From the NCBI GenBank assembly GCA_902470475.1, contig CABRGT010000004.1, positions 1 through 64,000 on the forward strand: DNA of 64,000 bases, given 5' to 3'. Under the pieces are notes generated by a model. That model was given only the letters and a program-made list of their open reading frames with translations. It did not search any database and had not been told where the DNA came from. This stretch comes from an uncultured Porphyromonadaceae bacterium. Its GTDB lineage: Bacteria > Bacteroidota > Bacteroidia > Bacteroidales > Muribaculaceae. Position 1 is the first letter of the stretch. Every line of letters begins with the position of its first letter. This document shows positions 59,812 to 64,000 of this stretch, piece by piece. The position numbers and the translations under genes are program-made.

Positions 59812-60882
59812 ATGAAGAAACATAATTTTTATGCAGGACCATCAATCCTGAGCGACTACACTATCAAAAACACAGCCGAAGCTATCCTCGACTTTGCGAA
59901 CACAGGCCTTTCAGTCCTGGAGGTATCACACCGCAGCAAAGAATTTCAGGCTGTGATCGACGAAGCTACAGCCTTGGTCAAGGAGATACTCGGCGTCCCC
60001 GACGGATTCTCAGTCCTGTGGCTCGGAGGCGGCGCCTCGATGCAGTTCTGCATGATCCCGTACAACTTCCTGTCGGGCAAGGCTTCATACCTCGATACCG
60101 GTACCTGGGCTTCCAATGCCATAAAGGAAGCCCGTCTGTTCGGCGAAGTCGACGTGGTCGCCTCATCGAAAGACGCCAACTACACCTTCATCCCCAAGGG
60201 ATGGCAGGTGGCTCCCGATTCGCAGTATTTCCACTACACGTCCAACAACACGATCTACGGCACCGAACTGCGTGTGGATCCGGATGTACCGTGCCCGCTG
60301 ATAGCCGATATGAGTTCCGACATATTCTCGCGTCCGATTGATTTTTCCAAATACATCGCCGTATACGCCGGCGCGCAGAAGAACCTGGCACCCGCAGGCG
60401 TCACCCTGGTGATCGTCCGCGACGACGCCCTTGGCAAAGTCGACCGCGCCATCCCCACGATGCTCGACTACCGCACACATGTGAAGAAAGGCTCGATGTT
60501 CAATACTCCTCCCGTACTGCCGATCTTCTCGGCTCTGCAGACCCTGCGCTACTATAAGAGTCTGGGAGGTCTCAAGGAACTCGAACGCCGCGACCTGGCC
60601 AAGGCTGCCGCACTTTACAAGGCAATCGACGAAAGCAACGTGTTCGAAGGCACAGTCACCGATCCTGCCGACCGTTCGATCATGAACGTATGCTTCGTTC
60701 TCAAAGATCAGTACAAGGACCGCGAAGCCGACTTCGTATCGTTCTGCGCCGAACGCGGCATCGTCGGAATCAAGGGACATCGCTCTGTAGGCGGCTTCCG
60801 CGCTTCGCTCTACAACGCACTGCCCATGGAAAGCGTGCAGGTGCTCATTGAAGCGATGAAAGACTTCGAATACAAACTCTAA
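59812..60882 (+). CDS. serC: phosphoserine aminotransferase
   Basis: This 356-residue PLP enzyme converts 3-phosphohydroxypyruvate to phosphoserine. FYAGPSIL opens the protein, GGGASMQF forms the phosphate-binding region, and the PLP lysine is Lys190 in [22 protein letters not shown] closes the C terminus. The start is 59812 ([11 protein letters not shown]); an in-frame start at 59776 lies in the promoter. serA follows by 14 bases. Confidence 0.95.
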   Translation: MKKHNFYAGPSILSDYTIKNTAEAILDFANTGLSVLEVSHRSKEFQAVIDEATALVKEILGVPDGFSVLWLGGGASMQFCMIPYNFLSGKASYLDTGTWASNAIKEARLFGEVDVVASSKDANYTFIPKGWQVAPDSQYFHYTSNNTIYGTELRVDPDVPCPLIADMSSDIFSRPIDFSKYIAVYAGAQKNLAPAGVTLVIVRDDALGKVDRAIPTMLDYRTHVKKGSMFNTPPVLPIFSALQTLRYYKSLGGLKELERRDLAKAAALYKAIDESNVFEGTVTDPADRSIMNVCFVLKDQYKDREADFVSFCAERGIVGIKGHRSVGGFRASLYNALPMESVQVLIEAMKDFEYKL

Positions 60883-60896
60883 ACAAGACACTATTC

Positions 60897-61817
60897 ATGA
60901 ACAAGATATTGGTAGCCACCGAAAAGCCTTTCGCGGCTGTCGCTGTCGACGGCATCCGCCGCGTGGCTCAGGAAGCCGGCTATGAACTCGAACTGCTCGA
61001 ACGCTACACCGACCGCGCCGATCTGTTGTCGGCCGTAGCCACTGCCGACGCGCTGATCGTACGGTCCGACAAGATCGACGCCGAAATCATGGCGGCAGCT
61101 CCTGACCTCAAGATCATCATCCGTGCCGGTGCCGGCTACGACAACATCGACCTAAAGGCCGCATCCGAGCGCGGGATAATCGTCGAAAACACTCCGGGAC
61201 AGAATTCCAACGCCGTGGCAGAGCTTGTCTTCGGACTCACCGTCATGGCCGCCCGCAACATGTACGCCGGCACAAGTGGTTTCGAGCTTAAAGGCAAGAA
61301 GCTCGGCATCCAGGCCTTCGGACAGGTAGGTCGCAACGTAGCCCGCATCGCCGCCGGATTCGGCATGGAAGTGTCGGCCTTCGACCCCTTCTGCCCCGAT
61401 GACGTCATGGCCGCAGCCGGTGTAAAGCCGGTCCATTCTGCCGAGGAACTATACCGCGAGAACCAGTTCGTGTCGGTCCACATCCCGGCCACACCGCAGA
61501 CCGTCGGATCTATCGGCCGAGATCTGATCGCGCTGATGCCAAAGCAGGCAGTTCTGATCAATACAGCCCGCCGCGAAGTCATCGATGAGCAGGGGCTGGC
61601 CGAAGTCCTTCGCGAACGTCCCGACCTCAAATACGTCGCCGATGTGAAGCCAGACAATGCCGCAGAACTGACAACCGAATTTGCCGGACGCGTGTTCTTC
61701 ACCCCCAAAAAAATGGGAGCACAGACAGCAGAGGCCAACATAAACGCCGGAATCGCTGCCGCCAACCAGGCCGTCGCATACCTGCGCGACGGCATAGACC
61801 GCTTCCGCGTCAACTGA
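60897..61817 (+). CDS. serA: 3-phosphoglycerate dehydrogenase, short form with altered catalytic positions
   Basis: The 306-residue D-2-hydroxyacid dehydrogenase works in serine synthesis next to serC. It has a split substrate domain and a Rossmann domain (KLGIQAFGQVGRNVARI, 135-151; the first Gly of GxGxxG is Ala140). Catalytic Arg225 is in NTARREVID, but the Glu position reads ADVKPDN (Asp253) and the usual PHIG His position reads TPKKMG (Lys271-Lys272). No C-terminal ACT domain is present, so serine feedback is not expected. The changes are likely a lineage trait of Bacteroidota SerA, which I cannot confirm here. Confidence 0.88.
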   Translation: MNKILVATEKPFAAVAVDGIRRVAQEAGYELELLERYTDRADLLSAVATADALIVRSDKIDAEIMAAAPDLKIIIRAGAGYDNIDLKAASERGIIVENTPGQNSNAVAELVFGLTVMAARNMYAGTSGFELKGKKLGIQAFGQVGRNVARIAAGFGMEVSAFDPFCPDDVMAAAGVKPVHSAEELYRENQFVSVHIPATPQTVGSIGRDLIALMPKQAVLINTARREVIDEQGLAEVLRERPDLKYVADVKPDNAAELTTEFAGRVFFTPKKMGAQTAEANINAGIAAANQAVAYLRDGIDRFRVN

Positions 61818-61841
61818 CACCTGACTACTCCGAACATCATC

Positions 61842-61872
61842 TACCCCGGGAAGGAACTCCCTTTCCGGGGTA
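61842..61872 (+). terminator. hairpin after serA
   Basis: A 13-bp stem with one G-U (61842-61854 with 61860-61872) and a 5-base loop lies 25 bases after the stop. There is no T-tract downstream. Confidence 0.55.
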
Positions 61873-61887
61873 AATATCACTCGACAA

Positions 61888-62931
61888 ATGCCGCCAAAGG
61901 AACGACTACATTATTTCGACGTACTGAAAGGAATCGCCATATTTATGGTGGTGATGGGGCATGTATTGTGTCTGTGCATGTCGGATATGGAGAACTGTGT
62001 TCCATTCCGTCTGATCGGCTCGATTCACATGCCGCTATTCTTTTTCATCAGCGGCTGGTTCAGCTACAAAATTCTTCCCGACGGAAAGACAGCCAGACCA
62101 GACCTTCGGAAACGATTCTTGCAGCTGATTCTTCCGACAATCGCCGTCGGAGGATTATACATTCTCATTTACAACCATCTGGGGTTATACCGGCATGAAA
62201 ACACGTCGCTTCAATGGTTCTGGATGTCGGCAAGTAAAAAAGGGTACTGGTTCACAGTAGCATTATTCGAGATATCCGTCATATACGCAGCCACTGCGCC
62301 TTTATTGCAGAAATTGCGGAATGCATGGATGGGAATTACCGCCAGTCTGATCTTATCGCTGACGGTCGTGGCCATCGGCAAGATTTCGCCTGCTATCGAT
62401 AATCCTCTCGGACTAAATGCAGCAGGAACCTACCTGTTCCCATTTCTCATAGGTGTTATCGCACGGCGCCATAAAGACGGATTCCACAAGCTTCTCCACA
62501 ACGACACGGCCATGACCGCCGCATTTATTGTATTGGCTATCTGCCTTACGATCAATGTGGAATTCCGTCACTTAGGCAACATGCCTTTATTCGTTTCACG
62601 TCTGATATCTCATATACCGCTGGCAATGATAGCGATCGCGGTAGTCCGGCCCTGGACTGACACAAGCTATGCACGGCCGCAAGGGCCGTCACCAGCGGTG
62701 CGTCTCTGGGTATACCTTGGCCGCAACAGCCTGGGCATCTACCTGCTGCACTATTTCATGCTCTTTCCTATGCAAAGCATCGAGACCTGGCTGCGACCCC
62801 TGATGCCGGGATTTGTGCCTACGGCATTTGTCGCGGCTGCAGGAGCTGCCGCCATTATCGGATGCACATGCATGATTATCGAAGTGATCCGTCCGTCGAG
62901 AACAATCACGCGCCTGCTTACCGGGACCTGA
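61888..62931 (+). CDS. membrane acyltransferase (acyltransferase family 3)
   Basis: The 347-residue protein has about ten transmembrane helices. The N-terminal RLHYFDVLKGIAIFMVVMGH and the following SIHMPLFFFISGWF are the hallmark of the family that transfers O-acetyl or similar groups to sugars (OafA/WecH/fucose acetylase-like). The position next to polysaccharide export genes suggests modification of a surface glycan. Base composition is less G+C-rich than its neighbours, common in polysaccharide loci. Confidence 0.85.
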   Translation: MPPKERLHYFDVLKGIAIFMVVMGHVLCLCMSDMENCVPFRLIGSIHMPLFFFISGWFSYKILPDGKTARPDLRKRFLQLILPTIAVGGLYILIYNHLGLYRHENTSLQWFWMSASKKGYWFTVALFEISVIYAATAPLLQKLRNAWMGITASLILSLTVVAIGKISPAIDNPLGLNAAGTYLFPFLIGVIARRHKDGFHKLLHNDTAMTAAFIVLAICLTINVEFRHLGNMPLFVSRLISHIPLAMIAIAVVRPWTDTSYARPQGPSPAVRLWVYLGRNSLGIYLLHYFMLFPMQSIETWLRPLMPGFVPTAFVAAAGAAAIIGCTCMIIEVIRPSRTITRLLTGT

Positions 62932-63022
62932 CACACCGTAAAATTTAACCTCATATACAATAATTAACCATTCTGTCCGTTATAGAAGCGACTACAATAA
63001 TAAGACAAGAGACCTGAATAAG

Positions 63023-63826
63023 ATGAAACTTAAGACCTATGCGTTCATTTTGCTCGCAGCAGCCGCGATGGCATCATGCTCCTCGACCAAAACGACGTTA
63101 CCATATTTTACTGATATTTCAGAAATTAAGGAAGGTACATTACCGACCGGCGATTACACTCCGGTGATCAAGCCCGACGACGAACTGCTTATTACCATAG
63201 TTTCGTCATATCCCGAGGCGACCGCCCAATATAATCTGCCCGTAACAAATCCGGCCACCCGCGCCGAACTCAACATGACTTCCACGCCCCGCCAGCAGAC
63301 ATATTTCGTCTCGCCTCAGGGTAATATCGACATGCCGTACATAGGCGAGCTGCATGTCGCAGGACTCACTACCGAACAGCTTAAAGATAAGATAAAGGAA
63401 ATAGTCCAGAAAGAAGTTTCTGATGCCATCGTCTCTGTTCAACTTGTCAACTTCAATGTCGTTGTGGCCGGCGAAGTAGCCAAACCATCGACCATCAACG
63501 TCACCCGCAACCGCTTCACAATTCTCGACGCTCTGTCCGCCGCCGGCGATCTCACGCCTTACGGCCAGCGCGAGAACATCCTGATAATCCGGGAAGAAAA
63601 CGGCGAACGCAAATATGCCCACATCAATCTCAACAAATCAGACATACTGACGTCGCCCTACTACTACGTGCAGCAGAACGATTACATATATGTCGAGCCC
63701 AATGAAATCCGTCAGGCCAACTCGCGTTACAATCAGGACAACGCATACAAACTGACAGTCGTATCGACCATCGTGAGCGCAGCATCAGTAATTGCTTCGC
63801 TCGTCATCGCTCTTACCGTAAAATAA
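63023..63826 (+). CDS. polysaccharide export lipoprotein, Wza/OPX family
   Basis: The 267-residue protein has lipobox MASC and a polysaccharide-export domain (PVIKPDDELLITI, FVSPQGNIDMPYIGEL). One or two SLBB-type segments follow (VVVAGEVAKPSTINV) and a C-terminal transmembrane helix (about 243-265) suited to cross the outer membrane as in Wza. The leader of about 90 bases is A/T-rich and lacks a clear TAnnTTTG element. No UpxY-type antiterminator precedes it within the window. Confidence 0.9.
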   Translation: MKLKTYAFILLAAAAMASCSSTKTTLPYFTDISEIKEGTLPTGDYTPVIKPDDELLITIVSSYPEATAQYNLPVTNPATRAELNMTSTPRQQTYFVSPQGNIDMPYIGELHVAGLTTEQLKDKIKEIVQKEVSDAIVSVQLVNFNVVVAGEVAKPSTINVTRNRFTILDALSAAGDLTPYGQRENILIIREENGERKYAHINLNKSDILTSPYYYVQQNDYIYVEPNEIRQANSRYNQDNAYKLTVVSTIVSAASVIASLVIALTVK

Positions 63827-63850
63827 CTTCTTCCACCCAAGTCTTCACAA

Positions 63851-64000
63851 ATGGCTAAACGCAATCATTCAGATATCATCAATATAAGAGGCGCTCTTAA
63901 ACTGTATTGGTCAAAATGGTACCTCTTTGTCATTTCCGTCGGCTGCTGCCTCATACTTGGCTTTCTGTTCTGCCGCATGTACAAGCAGAAATACGGTGTG
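63851..64000 (+). CDS. Wzz-like polysaccharide chain-length/co-polymerase protein, truncated by the window edge
   Basis: The first 50 residues are visible (MAKRNHSDIINIRGALKLYW, then a transmembrane helix at about 25-43). This is the usual start of a Wzz/GumC-type protein and sits 24 bases after the Wza-like gene. The rest lies beyond the right edge. Confidence 0.7.
   Translation, partial: MAKRNHSDIINIRGALKLYWSKWYLFVISVGCCLILGFLFCRMYKQKYGV

Noticed and set aside
1..64000. CRISPR arrays, insertion sequences, prophage or toxin-antitoxin pairs
   Set aside because: No regularly spaced direct repeats, transposase motifs, phage structural genes or small paired genes were seen on either strand.

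Overview
This 64 kb window is a chromosomal segment of a Bacteroidota bacterium of the order Bacteroidales. The G+C-rich coding sequence and the protein set suggest Muribaculaceae or a close relative, but the family is an inference. The evidence seen in the sequence is as follows. Gene starts lack Shine-Dalgarno sequences. Intergenic regions repeatedly carry the Bacteroidales -7 element TAnnTTTG, often with TTG/TTTG 19-21 bases upstream. Rho has a long low-complexity insertion. There is an Rpb6-type RNA polymerase omega, a 30-residue COX24-like basic protein, a DUF6089-uppS-bamA-ompH-ompH envelope cluster, C10 proteases, and C-terminal domains of the type IX secretion sorting style. I see no insertion sequence, prophage, integrase cassette or CRISPR array. 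The XerC-like recombinase sits in a housekeeping context.

Layout. 1-9.3 kb: a secreted GH13 alpha-amylase, then a 670-base gap holding a promoter-terminator unit without a recognised gene, RNase G/E (rng), a COX24-like small protein, an HU-family protein, a DUF308-like membrane protein and a secreted M16 peptidase. 9.3-18.2 kb: an outer-membrane porin, nagA, two tandem rhomboid proteins, an endonuclease/exonuclease/phosphatase-family membrane protein, and aroE with a YeiH exporter and ComEC. 18.2-27.1 kb: an M3 peptidase with a small membrane protein (minus strand), a SulP transporter, a small lipoprotein, rho, rpsU, xerC and hpf. 27.2-34.9 kb: a minus-strand operon of three large secreted proteins including a C10 cysteine peptidase. 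35.1-43.6 kb: ribD, a DUF6242 lipoprotein, the outer-membrane biogenesis operon (DUF6089, uppS, bamA, two Skp-like chaperones) and a carbonic anhydrase. 43.7-52.5 kb: fabG, ndk, an M23/LysM peptidase, a degenerate M48-like protein, a DUF3298 lipoprotein, an alpha/beta hydrolase, a double META-domain lipoprotein, rpsO, rpoZ, bamD and tRNA-Pro(GGG). 52.6-64 kb: gyrB, rnr-folB, a secreted nitroreductase, two TonB-like proteins, serC-serA, and the start of a polysaccharide locus (acyltransferase, Wza-like lipoprotein, truncated Wzz-like protein) that runs off the right edge.

How the genes fit together. Most of the window is core information processing (rho, rng, rnr, gyrB, rpsU, rpsO, rpoZ, hpf) and envelope construction (uppS, bamA, bamD, Skp pair, TonB, M23, capsule export). 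Among these are secreted hydrolases (amylase, M16, M3, C10, alpha/beta hydrolase) that suit a gut polymer degrader. Points that deserve a second look are the orphan transcription unit near 2.1 kb, the AT-hook-bearing disordered region of Rho paired with a similar tail on RNase G/E, the degenerate M48-like protein, the repeated R-x-T-Q-R motifs in the cytoplasmic tail of a TonB protein, the altered active-site positions of SerA, and the C10 protease operon. I do not see a clear-cut new multi-gene defence or conflict system.
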